NCBI RefSeq assembly: GCF_006517235.1
Contig: NZ_CP041188.1
Span: forward strand, 4,154,001 to 4,218,000
Reading direction: 5' to 3'
Length of the DNA: 64,000 bases
Origin: Pseudarthrobacter sp. NIBRBAC000502772
Lineage (GTDB): Bacteria > Actinomycetota > Actinomycetes > Actinomycetales > Micrococcaceae
This document shows positions 52,107 through 61,171 of the stretch, piece after piece. The translations under genes were made by a program, and so were the position numbers. The notes under the pieces were generated by a model. The model was not told the origin of the DNA. It ran no database searches and saw only the letters and a list, made by a program, of their open reading frames with translations. Every line of letters starts with the position of its first letter. The first letter of the stretch is position 1.

Positions 52107-54698
52107 TCAGCGCTGAGTGCGTGCCGGCGCCTCAGCCCGATAGGGCTCCAGGGCGGCGGACTCAATCACAGGGGCTCTCGACGGGCTCGACAACCGGGTT
52201 TTTGCGCGGCCGATGACCGTTGGCGCATAGCTGCAGAGCGCCCAGTACGCCGAGCCTGCGGCCAGTGAGGCCACGACGGCGAGCGCGGGGCTGAGCTCAA
52301 CCAGCAGCGGGTAGACCAGCCAATGCACCAGATAGATGTGCAGGGAGGCGCTGGCCAGCTGAACGGTGAGGCGCCGGAGCCCGGCCGGGACGGGAATGCT
52401 GGGCAGCCACAGGAGCAGGAGTATCCCGGCCAGGACAGTCAGTTCACGGGCGGGGTTGTCGAAGAACCCCGGGATGGTCAAGGCGGCCACGACACTCACG
52501 GCGCCTCGCTGAAGGATATGGCGGGCCCGGGCAACCGCCCATCCCAGCGCGAAAAGCCAGAATATGGGCGGCGTGTGCGGAATTCCGGGCTCGAAATGCT
52601 CATAGCGGGTGAGCAGCCCGGCGGCGAGCAGCACCAGCGGAAAGAGGAACGGGAAGCGTTTTTCGGCCCGGCTTACCCAGGGCAGGGCGAGCAGAACCGT
52701 CATGCTGACCAACACGTAGACGAGCACCTCGATGAACCAGAAATGCGACCGGGTGGTCACCTCTTCGGGTCCGATGATGGCGTTCAGGAGGACGATATTC
52801 GCCAGGCTGTATCTGTCGGTGATCAGGTAGGCGAAGCCGATGAAGGCCATGCTGGGGATGATGACCCTGGCCAGGCTGGCCACTTGCTTCCTCAGCCGCG
52901 GCATGCGTTCCCCGGACAGCTGGAACCGGGCGAAGTTGAACCCCGCAACAGCCATAAGCACGTGGGCCGCACCCTGCCAGTGCAGGAAACCAATATGGGT
53001 ACTGACAATCAGGAAAATGGAGACCGCCCGCAGCACAATGCTGGTTTCAAGCCGGGCGAAGGGGCGGCGCTTCCGCGGCCGCGGCTGTTCAAGGCGGGCC
53101 CCCAGCACTCCCACCGGGGTGATGTGCCAGTCCGGGGGCAAATGTCCCAATGCCTGCTCAAGCCGCACGGACGCTGCCACATACGAAAGCGAGTCCCCGC
53201 CGAGCGAAACGAAAGTGTCGTCGTCGGAAATGTCCGTCAGCTCCAGCGTGTCTTCAAAAATCTTCACCACACTGTCCTGCGGCGTAGCTCCGGAGTTCGC
53301 GCTGGACGGCGCTTGTTGAACTGTGGGTTTGGCGAGCGCCAGGACGGCCGGGTAGTCCAGCTTGCCGGACGCCAGACGCGGGAGCTCCGGCACCGCGTGT
53401 ACTTCCAGGGCAGCGCGGGGCAGGCCGATGCCCTGGGCGAGGAGCTTGCCCAGCAGCGCGGGGTCGTGTTCACCTTCGACGGCGACCACGAGTCCCTGGT
53501 CCGTGCCGGCGCTCGCGGCCTGAATACCAAGGTCGGCAAGGATCCGTTCCACCTGTCCAAGGTCGACGCGGAGGCCGACGATCTTGACGAACCGGCTGCG
53601 CCGTCCCACGACCTCGTACAGTCCGTCAGCGTTCTTGCGCGCCAGGTCTCCGGTGCGGAGTTCATCCACGGTCCGTCCGAGGCCGAGGTCCTCGGGGGTT
53701 CCGGCGTATCCCAGCATCACGTTGGGCCCGGAATAGACCAGCTCCCCATGTTCCAGTCCGGGGACCGGGTCTATCCGGAAGGCGCCGCCGGGGACAGGGA
53801 CTCCGATGGCGCCCGGCGACGTACCCGCCAGCCGGGGCGGGAGGTAGGCCATGCGTGCGGTGGCCTCCGTCTGGCCGTACATCACAAAGAGATCCCAGCC
53901 GCTCCTTGCGCCCAGTCCGGCGTAGCGCCGGACCAGGTCAGGGCCGAGCCTGCCGCCAGCCTGGGTCACATACCTGAGCGTGGGCAGCTTCATCGCGGCG
54001 AACCCCACCCGCTCGAGCAACTCGAAGGTGTAGGGAACGGCTGCGAACGATGTGGCACCCTCGCTGCGGAACAGATCCCAGAAGCAGGGGTCCACCACGG
54101 ACAGATCCGTCAGGACCAGGCTGGCACCACGCAGCAGGTGGCTGTTGATCACTGACAGTCCGTAGCAGTAGGACATGGGCAGCGTGGTCATTGCCCGGTC
54201 GTACTCCGTGATGCCGAGGTATTCCGCGATGGACTCTGCGTTCGCCCGGAGGTTTTCATAGGACAGCCGCACAAGCTTGGGTGAACCGGTGGAACCTGAG
54301 GTGCTCAACAGAAGGGCCAGGTCCGGATGCAGGGTGTGTACGGTGCCAGGCCGCCGCTCCTCCAGCACTGTCCGGCCGTTCGCGGAACTGAGGATAACGT
54401 CCGGATCATAGGCCGCGACCAGGGACTCCAGGGCGGAAGGCTTGTCCGCGGGCAGGAGGATCAGCGGATGACCGGCCGCCATGGCCGCCAAGTACCCCAC
54501 CAAGGAGTCAACATCGTTACCGGCCGTCAGTGCCACCAGGCGTCGTTCGGTACCGAGGCGCTGGCCCAGCTCCTCAACACGGTCGGCCAGTTCCCGGTAC
54601 GTTAAGACACCCTTGCTGGTGGCAACGGCGGTTCTGTCACCCCTGCTCGCGAGGTTCGCGGCAAACGACAGGCGTTGAAGGTCAAGTTGGGTGCTCAT
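52107..54698 (-). CDS. Adenylation-carrier-acyltransferase fusion protein
   Basis: An 863-residue fusion. Residues 1-455 are an adenylate-forming domain (LLLSTSGSTGSPKLVRLSY P-loop, FVMYGQTEATARM, LRTGDLARK); residues 470-545 a phosphopantetheine carrier (SLGGDSLSY, Ser about 501); the rest a polytopic acyltransferase-3 domain with about ten helices, beginning LETSIVLRAVSIFLIVSTHIG. The likely logic is to activate an amino or carboxylic acid, load it on the carrier and transfer it to an envelope acceptor. The C-terminus contains a genomic repeat. No further NRPS genes flank it. A phosphopantetheinyl transferase must be supplied elsewhere. Confidence 0.88.
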   Translation of the reverse strand: MSTQLDLQRLSFAANLASRGDRTAVATSKGVLTYRELADRVEELGQRLGTERRLVALTAGNDVDSLVGYLAAMAAGHPLILLPADKPSALESLVAAYDPDVILSSANGRTVLEERRPGTVHTLHPDLALLLSTSGSTGSPKLVRLSYENLRANAESIAEYLGITEYDRAMTTLPMSYCYGLSVINSHLLRGASLVLTDLSVVDPCFWDLFRSEGATSFAAVPYTFELLERVGFAAMKLPTLRYVTQAGGRLGPDLVRRYAGLGARSGWDLFVMYGQTEATARMAYLPPRLAGTSPGAIGVPVPGGAFRIDPVPGLEHGELVYSGPNVMLGYAGTPEDLGLGRTVDELRTGDLARKNADGLYEVVGRRSRFVKIVGLRVDLGQVERILADLGIQAASAGTDQGLVVAVEGEHDPALLGKLLAQGIGLPRAALEVHAVPELPRLASGKLDYPAVLALAKPTVQQAPSSANSGATPQDSVVKIFEDTLELTDISDDDTFVSLGGDSLSYVAASVRLEQALGHLPPDWHITPVGVLGARLEQPRPRKRRPFARLETSIVLRAVSIFLIVSTHIGFLHWQGAAHVLMAVAGFNFARFQLSGERMPRLRKQVASLARVIIPSMAFIGFAYLITDRYSLANIVLLNAIIGPEEVTTRSHFWFIEVLVYVLVSMTVLLALPWVSRAEKRFPFLFPLVLLAAGLLTRYEHFEPGIPHTPPIFWLFALGWAVARARHILQRGAVSVVAALTIPGFFDNPARELTVLAGILLLLWLPSIPVPAGLRRLTVQLASASLHIYLVHWLVYPLLVELSPALAVVASLAAGSAYWALCSYAPTVIGRAKTRLSSPSRAPVIESAALEPYRAEAPARTQR

Positions 54699-54900
54699 AG
54701 CGTGTGGTCCATAGGTGTCTTCGGCGATTTAGGGAAGCCTAACCTTGGAAGAGTACACCGGGCGTTGGTGAATTAAGAAAACAAAACGTACCCTATTTCT
54801 CCACCTTCTGGTCTAAAGGGCCGCGTCCCGTCCGTGCCTAACTGCGGTTCGACGCCCGGCAACGGATCACTACCCGGTTCACGCGACGCGCCTGGCACCG

Positions 54901-55299
54901 TCACTCGACAACAGTGTCGGCATGCCGATGGGCCACCTTCCATTCGCCGCCTTCGCGGCGATACACCTGCGTGGCACGCAGGGTGTAACTTCGCGGCTGA
55001 CCGTTGACGGAGGCGGAGGTGTGCTCCAGTCCGGCGGTGTAGGCCATGTCATCCGCGACGTCATAGGCCTGCAGTTCGAACGTGTACGACGTGCAGTCGG
55101 AGAAACTCTTCTCGAGGTCGGCGAAGAGCCCGTCCAGCTCATGCTGGCTAAAGGCGTTGCGCCACGCACCCAGGATGCTCACGGGTTCGTTACGTGACCA
55201 GATTGCCCGGCGCGGGGCCGAATCGCCGTTGTGAAGGGCTAGTTCCGCTTCGTAAAGCGCGGACTTTACCCAGGCTAGGAAGTCGTCGCGGTCAGTCAT
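54901..55299 (-). CDS. SnoaL-like/NTF2-fold protein
   Basis: A 132-residue protein with the SnoaL_3/DUF4440-type pattern: helical N-terminus (DDFLAWVKSALYEAELALH), RNEPVSILGAW and the C-terminal beta-sheet YTLRATQVYRREGGEWKVAH. Members bind small molecules or act as isomerases; most are uncharacterised. It stands alone between the fusion protein and an AraC-type gene. Confidence 0.82.
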   Translation of the reverse strand: MTDRDDFLAWVKSALYEAELALHNGDSAPRRAIWSRNEPVSILGAWRNAFSQHELDGLFADLEKSFSDCTSYTFELQAYDVADDMAYTAGLEHTSASVNGQPRSYTLRATQVYRREGGEWKVAHRHADTVVE

Positions 55300-55390
55300 G
55301 CCTCAGTATGCTCCATGCACAGCTGATCCGGCACGGCTGCCCGAGCATTTTCACGTCATTGCGTAGCGCCATGCCGTTTCCGCGTCGCCG

Positions 55391-55437
55391 GGATTTCGAC
55401 AAGCTCAATCACCGGGCGGACAGGCTCGACCATCGGG
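55391..55437. repeat. Two genomic repeat units upstream of the AraC-type gene
   Basis: GGATTTCGACAAGCTCAATC plus ACCGGG at 55391-55416 and a second unit CAGGCTCGACCATCGGG at 55421-55437, ending 20 bp before the AraC-type start codon. Confidence 0.85.
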
Positions 55438-55457
55438 GGCGCTACTAGACTTGCCTC

Positions 55458-55883
55458 ATGACACCGCAGGAGCTGGCAAACTTGGCCCATTTGCGGCGGG
55501 CCCGTGACCTGATCGACCGCGAGTACGCCCGGCCGCTCGATGTGCCAACGATGGCCGCCGGCGCCCTCATGTCCGCCGCGCACTTCTCCCGCCAGTTCAA
55601 GGCCGCCTACGGTGAGACTCCGTACAACTACCTCATGACCCGGCGGATCGAACGCGCCATGGCCCTGCTGCGCGCCGGTGTCAGCGTGACCGACGCGTGC
55701 ATGGAGGTGGGCTCCACGTCCCTGGGTTCGTTCAGCTCGCGGTTCACCGAGATCGTCGGCATAACGCCCAGCGCCTACCGGGCCCGCGAACACCACGCCG
55801 TGAAAGCAATGCCCACGTGCATCGCCCGGCAGCACACCCGGCCCTCGCGCAAACCGAGCAGGATTGAAGAAGCCTCTTCATAG
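55458..55883 (+). CDS. AraC-family transcriptional regulator (short)
   Basis: A 141-residue protein that is essentially the double helix-turn-helix AraC domain (MSAAHFSRQFKAAYGETPYNYLM and GSTSLGSFSSRFTEIVGITPSAYR) without a separate ligand-binding domain. It is translated just ahead of the VOC gene, 22 bp apart, so the pair is probably one operon and the regulator may control it. Its promoter region carries two repeat units. Confidence 0.9.
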   Translation: MTPQELANLAHLRRARDLIDREYARPLDVPTMAAGALMSAAHFSRQFKAAYGETPYNYLMTRRIERAMALLRAGVSVTDACMEVGSTSLGSFSSRFTEIVGITPSAYRAREHHAVKAMPTCIARQHTRPSRKPSRIEEASS

Positions 55884-55905
55884 CCACTCCCCTAGCGTGG
55901 GAGAC

Positions 55906-56307
55906 ATGAACATTTCATTGAAGTACGCACACGTCACCGTCAACGATCTCGATGAGTCCCTCGCCTTCTACCGCGACGCCCTTGGCCTGGAAGTCCGGAA
56001 CGACGTCGGCTCGGACGGACAGCGCTGGGTCACCCTTGGCAGTGCCGCCCAGCCCGACCTTGAGATTGTCCTCTCCCCTCCCCACGCCGGCCGCTCCCAG
56101 GCCGACGGGGACGCCATCCAGGAGCTCCTCACCAAAGGCGTTATGCCCATGCTCGTGTTCAACACGGACGATCTCGACGCCACTTTCGAAACCCTCCGGG
56201 CGTCAGGCGCCGAGGTGCTCCAGGAACCCATCGTCCAGCCGTGGGGCCCGCGCGACTGCGCCTTCCGCGACCCGTCCGGCAACATGATCCGCATCAACCA
56301 GGGCTGA
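55906..56307 (+). CDS. VOC-family (glyoxalase/bleomycin-resistance fold) protein
   Basis: A 133-residue VOC protein: YAHVTVNDLDESLAFYRDAL, LEIVLSPP, and the C-terminal WGPRDCAFRDPSGNMIRI with the metal-ligand Glu replaced by another residue. It may bind or modify a small molecule, for example glyoxal adducts or an antibiotic. The start at 55906 was chosen because the protein then starts at a typical MNISLKYAHV; GGGAG lies just upstream. Confidence 0.88.
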   Translation: MNISLKYAHVTVNDLDESLAFYRDALGLEVRNDVGSDGQRWVTLGSAAQPDLEIVLSPPHAGRSQADGDAIQELLTKGVMPMLVFNTDDLDATFETLRASGAEVLQEPIVQPWGPRDCAFRDPSGNMIRINQG

Positions 56308-56406
56308 TTTGTGCCGACGTCGTCCGTTGCTCCACGTCGCCAGGACTTCTCCACATAGCGGCACCTACCCCTCGCGTCGAGGGCGCGCAGCTGGCATCTT
56401 CGCTAC

Positions 56407-57220
56407 ATGACGGATCTTCCACCGCTTCTCTTGGCCCGCGACCGCGCCCTTCACGGGCTGACCCCGAATGACCTTGCCAAGCGCGTAAAGGCCGGTTCCC
56501 TGGTCCGCGTCCGGCACGGCGTCTACACGGACGGGCAGGTCTGGAAGCGGCCGGTCACGTGCTGGAGTCCGCCGCCACTTTGCTGCGCCGGCGGGTCTGA
56601 TGGTGGTCCGGCGGGAGGGCCTGCTCGTCACCGGGCGCATCCGCACTGTCCTGGACCTGGCGGCGTTCACGCCTTTCACCGAAGCTGCCGCACCCCTGGA
56701 TCATGTGCTTCGACCGGACCGGACCCTGCGGCTGCCTGCCGTGACGACGGCTGAACTGGAGGCAGGTATCGGATCTATGTACTCCACTGCTGCGAGGCGA
56801 AGGGTGCTGACCGCCCTGGCTTTCGCTGACCCTTTGTCCGGTTCCGCAGGGGAGTCCTACAGCCGCGCGCTTATCCACGTGGCCGGCTTCGAAGCCCCGG
56901 TCCTGCAGCAAGCCATCCACGACAGGGACGGCCTGGTGGGCTACACCGACTTCTATTGGAAGCAGGCCAAGGTTGTTGGCGAATTCGATGGCGAGGTGAA
57001 GTACCTCAAACCCGAGTACCTCAAGGGCCGGACCGCGTCGCAGGCGGTGGTGGAGGAAAAGCAGCGCGAGAACCGAATCCGGGCCACTGGGTTCAACGTG
57101 GTGAGGTGGGATTGGGCCGAGCTGATGGAGCCCGGCAAGCTGGAACGCAAGCTGGCAGCGGCTGGCGTGCCCCGCCGTCGTACGCGTTCTGCGGTTTTCG
57201 ACGCGCAAACCCGACCGTGA
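56407..57220 (+). pseudogene. AbiEi-like/DUF559 protein, frameshifted and internally deleted
   Basis: The first frame gives PLLLARDRALHGLTPNDLAK and VRHGVYTDGQVWK, the N-terminal helix-turn-helix of AbiEi-type (type IV antitoxin-like) proteins. After about 56545 the frame is wrong; a second frame from about 56545 onward gives VVRREGLLVTGRIRTVLDLA and later VDRDGLVGYTDFYW-like sequence (LVGYTDFYWKQAKVVGEFDG) with the DUF559 nuclease-like domain and RATGFNVVRWDW. About 60-90 residues that normally lie between these parts are missing, so a deletion and frame change have inactivated it. Confidence 0.75.
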
Positions 57221-57298
57221 CCCGCATATTCCTTGGCGCCACCGATATTTAGGTCTCGACAAGGAATATGCGTAGCGCCACGGAATATGCGCAGCGAC
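57219..57298. repeat. Cluster of GGAATATGCG motifs
   Basis: GACCCGCATATTCCTTGG (57219-57236, inverted), AAGGAATATGCGTAGCGCC (57261-57279) and ACGGAATATGCGCAGCGAC (57280-57298). A partial unit lies near 57240. The same motif occurs at 49082-49116. Confidence 0.75.
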
Positions 57299-57390
57299 AA
57301 GCCGCTTCCTTGTCGAGGAGTAACATCCTCGACCACCGGGAAACGGACGACGTCGGCACCCAACCCGGGTGCCGACGTCGTGCGTTCAGC

Positions 57391-57415
57391 GGATTTCGAC
57401 AGGCTCAATCACCGG
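57391..57415. repeat. Genomic repeat at the 3' end of ppsA
   Basis: GGATTTCGACAGGCTCAATC plus ACCGG at 57391-57415. Its TCA at 57409-57411 is the complement of the ppsA stop codon TGA. Confidence 0.9.
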
Positions 57416-59793
57416 CGTGCCGGGGTGCCGGCGAGCCGGAGCCAGGTGTCCACCACGGTGTCGGGGTTCAGGGAGACGGAATCGATGCCCTCCCCGACCA
57501 GCCACTCGGCGAAGTCGGCATGGTCGCTGGGACCCTGGCCGCAGATGCCGACGTACTTGCCGCGCGCCTTGCAGGCCTTGATGGCCATGCTCAGGAGCTT
57601 CTTGACGGCAGGATCGCGTTCATCGAAGCCGCCCGAGACAATCGCGGAATCCCGGTCCAGGCCCAGGGCCAGCTGGGTCATGTCATTGGAGCCGATGGAG
57701 AAGCCGTCGAAGTAGTCCAGGAATTCGTCGGCCAGCAGCGCGTTGGACGGAATCTCGCACATCATGATCACTTCGAGGCCGTTCTCGCCACGGACCAGGC
57801 CGTTCTCCGCCAGCAGCTCGATGACGCCGCGGGCCTCGTCCAGGGTCCGCACGAACGGGATCATCAGCTTGACGTTGGTCAGCCCCATCTCGTTGCGGAC
57901 GAAGGACAGGGCCTCGCACTCGAGGTCGAAGCAGTCCCGGAAGGACGGCTCCAGGTACCGGGAGGCGCCGCGGAAGCCGAGCATCGGGTTCTCTTCGTGC
58001 GGCTCGTAGGCCGGTCCGCCGATGAGGTTGGCGTACTCGTTGGACTTGAAGTCGGACATGCGCACAATCACCGGCTCCGGCGCGAAGGCCGCCGCGATGG
58101 TGGACACCCCTTCGGCCAGGCGCTTGATGTAGTAGTCGCGCGGGCTGCTGTACGCGGCAATCCGTTCCCGGATTTCCGCGGCCACGTCCGCCGGCTGGCT
58201 GTCCAGGTTCAGGAGCGCCTTGGGGTGGATGCCGATCTGGCGGTTGATGATGAATTCCAGCCGGGCCAGGCCCACGCCGTGGTTCGGCAGCTGCGCGAAG
58301 GTGAACGCCTGCTCCGGGGTTCCGACGTTCATCATGACCTTGACCGGGGCCTCCGGCAGCTCGGTGATGGCGGTTTCCTCGACGCTGAAGTCCAGGAGCC
58401 CTTCGTAGATGGTGCCGGTCTCACCGTCGGCGCAGGAGACGGTCACTTCGAGGCCGTCGGTAAGGGAATCCGTAGCACTTCCGGTGCCGACGACGGCGGG
58501 GATCCCCAGTTCGCGGGCGATGATGGCCGCGTGGCAGGTGCGTCCGCCGCGGTTGGTGACGATGGCGGAGGCGCGCTTCATGATCGGTTCCCAGTCCGGG
58601 TCGGTCATGTCCGCGACCAGGACGTCGCCGGTCTTGAAGGCGGCCATCTGGTCGATCGATGTGAGGATGCGGACGCTGCCGGCACCGATGCGCTGGCCGA
58701 TGGCACGGCCCTCGGCCAGGACCCGGCCGGTCGCGTTGAGGCGGAAACGGCTCAGGCTGCCGGCGGCCCGGCGGGACTGCACCGTCTCCGGGCGTGCCTG
58801 CAGGATGTACAGGCCGCCGTCGGTCCCGTCCTTGCCCCATTCGATGTCCATGGGACGGCCGTAGTGGTTCTCGATGGCGACGGCGTGCCGGGCGAGCTGC
58901 TCGACGTCGGCGTCGCTGAGGCTGAAGCGGCTCCGCAGGGAGGCCTCGACCGGCACGAAGTCGATGGTCCGGCCGATCTCCTGGCTGTCCGTGTAGGTCA
59001 TCTGGAGGGCCTTCTCGCCCAGGCCGCGCTTGAGGATGGCGGGCCGCCCGGCCTGCAGCGCGGGCTTGTAGACGTAGAACTCATCGGGGTTCACGGCGCC
59101 CTGGACCACGGCCTCGCCCAGGCCGTAGGAGGACGTGACGAACACTGCGTCCTGGAACCCGGACTCGGTGTCCATGGTGAACATCACGCCGGAGGCGCCG
59201 ACGTCGGAGCGCACCATCCGCTGGATGCCCGCCGAGAGTGCCACCTCGGCGTGTTCAAACTTGTGGTGCACACGGTAGGCGATGGCCCGGTCGTTGTAGA
59301 GGGACGCGAACACGTCCTTGATGGCGATCAGGATGTTCTCGATGCCGCGGACGTTCAGGAAGGTCTCCTGCTGCCCGGCGAAGGAGGCATCCGGGAGGTC
59401 TTCCGCCGTGGCGCTGGAACGGACGGCCCAGGAGAGGTCCTCGGAGCCCGCGTGCTTGTCCACCAGCTGCTGGTAGGCGTTCCGGATCTGCGCCTCGAAG
59501 TCCGGCAGGAAGGGCGTCTCGCGCATCAGCGCGCGGATTTCCTTGCCCGCTGCTGCCAAGGCGGTCACGTCATCGGTGTCCAGGCCCACCAGCCGGTCCG
59601 CGATCTTCTGGTCCAGGCCCGAGTCAGCCAGGAAGCTGCGGTAGGCGTCGGCCGTCGTGGCAAAGCCGTCTGGGACCTGGACGCCGGCGGAGGTGAGGTT
59701 CTGCACCATCTCGCCGAGGGAGGCGTTCTTGCCGCCTACCCGGTCCAGGTCCTTGAGTCCGAGTTCTGAGAACCACAGGATGTCTGTTGTCAT
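57409..59793 (-). CDS. ppsA: Phosphoenolpyruvate synthase
   Basis: A 794-residue PPS with the N-terminal ATP-binding domain ([18 protein letters not shown]), the phospho-histidine domain [19 protein letters not shown] (His in TCHAA) and the C-terminal PEP-binding domain ([54 protein letters not shown]). It makes PEP from pyruvate and ATP for gluconeogenesis. The start at 59793 has GGAGCAGCAAAT upstream. The stop codon lies in a genomic repeat. Confidence 0.96.
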   Translation of the reverse strand: MTTDILWFSELGLKDLDRVGGKNASLGEMVQNLTSAGVQVPDGFATTADAYRSFLADSGLDQKIADRLVGLDTDDVTALAAAGKEIRALMRETPFLPDFEAQIRNAYQQLVDKHAGSEDLSWAVRSSATAEDLPDASFAGQQETFLNVRGIENILIAIKDVFASLYNDRAIAYRVHHKFEHAEVALSAGIQRMVRSDVGASGVMFTMDTESGFQDAVFVTSSYGLGEAVVQGAVNPDEFYVYKPALQAGRPAILKRGLGEKALQMTYTDSQEIGRTIDFVPVEASLRSRFSLSDADVEQLARHAVAIENHYGRPMDIEWGKDGTDGGLYILQARPETVQSRRAAGSLSRFRLNATGRVLAEGRAIGQRIGAGSVRILTSIDQMAAFKTGDVLVADMTDPDWEPIMKRASAIVTNRGGRTCHAAIIARELGIPAVVGTGSATDSLTDGLEVTVSCADGETGTIYEGLLDFSVEETAITELPEAPVKVMMNVGTPEQAFTFAQLPNHGVGLARLEFIINRQIGIHPKALLNLDSQPADVAAEIRERIAAYSSPRDYYIKRLAEGVSTIAAAFAPEPVIVRMSDFKSNEYANLIGGPAYEPHEENPMLGFRGASRYLEPSFRDCFDLECEALSFVRNEMGLTNVKLMIPFVRTLDEARGVIELLAENGLVRGENGLEVIMMCEIPSNALLADEFLDYFDGFSIGSNDMTQLALGLDRDSAIVSGGFDERDPAVKKLLSMAIKACKARGKYVGICGQGPSDHADFAEWLVGEGIDSVSLNPDTVVDTWLRLAGTPARR

Positions 59794-59944
59794 ATTTGCT
59801 GCTCCTTTGCAGGGATGATGGCATGCCAGCGCTGCCCGCTCGCGGCTGTGGCCGGTTGGTGGGCGCGGATCCTGTCTACAGTGACAGGTCCACAGCACTC
59901 ATACCAACATGATGTGCGCCACACCGGGCTTGTGAAATTTTTCC

Positions 59945-60763
59945 CTAATGTTTTAGGTTCATCCGCTGCAGGATGGTGGCGGCCATTTCCTCCACGGACA
60001 CGGTGGCCGAATTCAAGTACGGGATCCGGTGGGAGACGTAAAGCTGCTCGGCGCTGCGCAGCTCGAAGCCGCACTGCCGCAGCGACGCGTAGGGTGAGCC
60101 GCGGCGCCGCTCGGTGCGGATCTGGCTCAGCCGCAGGGGGTTGGAGGACAGCCCGAAACACTTCTCAACAAAAGGCCGCAGCGGCTTGGGCAGCCCTTCC
60201 CGCTGAAAATCCTCGTCCACCAGCGGGAAGTTCGCGGCGAAGATGCCGTGCTGCAGCGCCAGGTACATGGTGGTGGGCGTTTTTCCGCAGCGGGACGGTG
60301 CCACCAGGATGACCTGCGCCTTTTCCAGCGCCCGCAGGCTCTGGCCGTCGTCGTGTTCCATGGCGTACTCGACGGCGGCCATCCGGGACTGATACCGCTC
60401 CGCGTTGCCCAGGCCGTGGGCCCTGCCGGGTTCGCCGCTGGCCTGGGAACCGAGGGCATGCTCCAGCTGTCCCACATGCGTCCCGATAAGATCCACGATG
60501 ATCCCCTGGCACTTGGCGATGGCCTGCCTGATGTCAGCGCTGACGGCGGTGGAAAAGACGACGGGCCGCGGGCCGGTGGCGACCAGTTTGTCGATGGTGC
60601 CCACCACGGACCTGGCCTGGTCGACGGTGGTAATGAACGGGACCGTGATGCGGTCAAAGTTGTTCGCGGGGAACTGCGTCAGCAAGGTGTTGCCGAGCGT
60701 TTCCGCGGTGATGCCGGTGCTGTCCGAAAGGAAGTAGACAGGCCGAATCTCGTCATTGGTCAT
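59945..60763 (-). CDS. ppsR: PEP synthase regulatory protein (DUF299 kinase/pyrophosphorylase)
   Basis: About 272 residues. FLSDSTGITAETLGNTLL is the N-terminal signature, and the P-loop is APSRCGKTPTTMYLA. Members switch PPS or pyruvate phosphate dikinase on and off by ADP-dependent phosphorylation and phosphate-dependent dephosphorylation of a Thr near the catalytic His. It lies 150 bp upstream of ppsA on the same strand, and its role matches that neighbour. A GTG at 60778 is an alternative start. Confidence 0.95.
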   Translation of the reverse strand: MTNDEIRPVYFLSDSTGITAETLGNTLLTQFPANNFDRITVPFITTVDQARSVVGTIDKLVATGPRPVVFSTAVSADIRQAIAKCQGIIVDLIGTHVGQLEHALGSQASGEPGRAHGLGNAERYQSRMAAVEYAMEHDDGQSLRALEKAQVILVAPSRCGKTPTTMYLALQHGIFAANFPLVDEDFQREGLPKPLRPFVEKCFGLSSNPLRLSQIRTERRRGSPYASLRQCGFELRSAEQLYVSHRIPYLNSATVSVEEMAATILQRMNLKH

Positions 60764-60874
60764 GAAGGCATTCTGCACCGACGAGCTGACACGGAAAAAT
60801 CACGCAGCCGAAACACTGCGGCAACCTGGCCGGGGCATGCTGGGCATACCGGGACAACCAGCAGGGGGCACAGC

Positions 60875-61075
60875 ATGATCACTGACAAGGTGCAGACGGT
60901 AAGAATCCAACTCGGCGACCACATCGAGGCGTGGCACAACGGCAAGCTCTTCCACAAAGGCCGGGTGACCGACGTCGTACATTCCCTGGACCTGATCTGG
61001 ATCAGGGACGCGCGGACCGGCACGCGGAAGCTGCTGGATCCTGACGCCCTGGAGATCATCAAGGTGCGGGACTAA
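60875..61075 (+). CDS. Small conserved-looking protein (66 aa)
   Basis: A 66-residue soluble protein with the beta-rich sequence IQLGDHIEAWHNGKLFHKGR and VVHSLDLIWIRDARTGTRKL. AGGGGG 6 bp before the ATG makes translation likely. The pattern looks like a small SH3-like or Tudor-like barrel; its function is not known to me. Confidence 0.75.
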   Translation: MITDKVQTVRIQLGDHIEAWHNGKLFHKGRVTDVVHSLDLIWIRDARTGTRKLLDPDALEIIKVRD

Positions 61076-61171
61076 CGTGGTGCCTGGTGGGCCGCCGGGC
61101 TACGGCGACTCACCAGGACAATCGATAGCTGCGCGAGTTGGGCCGCACGTTCGCACCGTTGGAGGTCGGTC

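Noticed and set aside
57268..59769. An 833-codon open frame opposite ppsA
   Set aside because: It is the antisense shadow of a well-conserved PEP synthase gene in GC-rich DNA; its sequence is His/Gly/Asp-rich with no domain.
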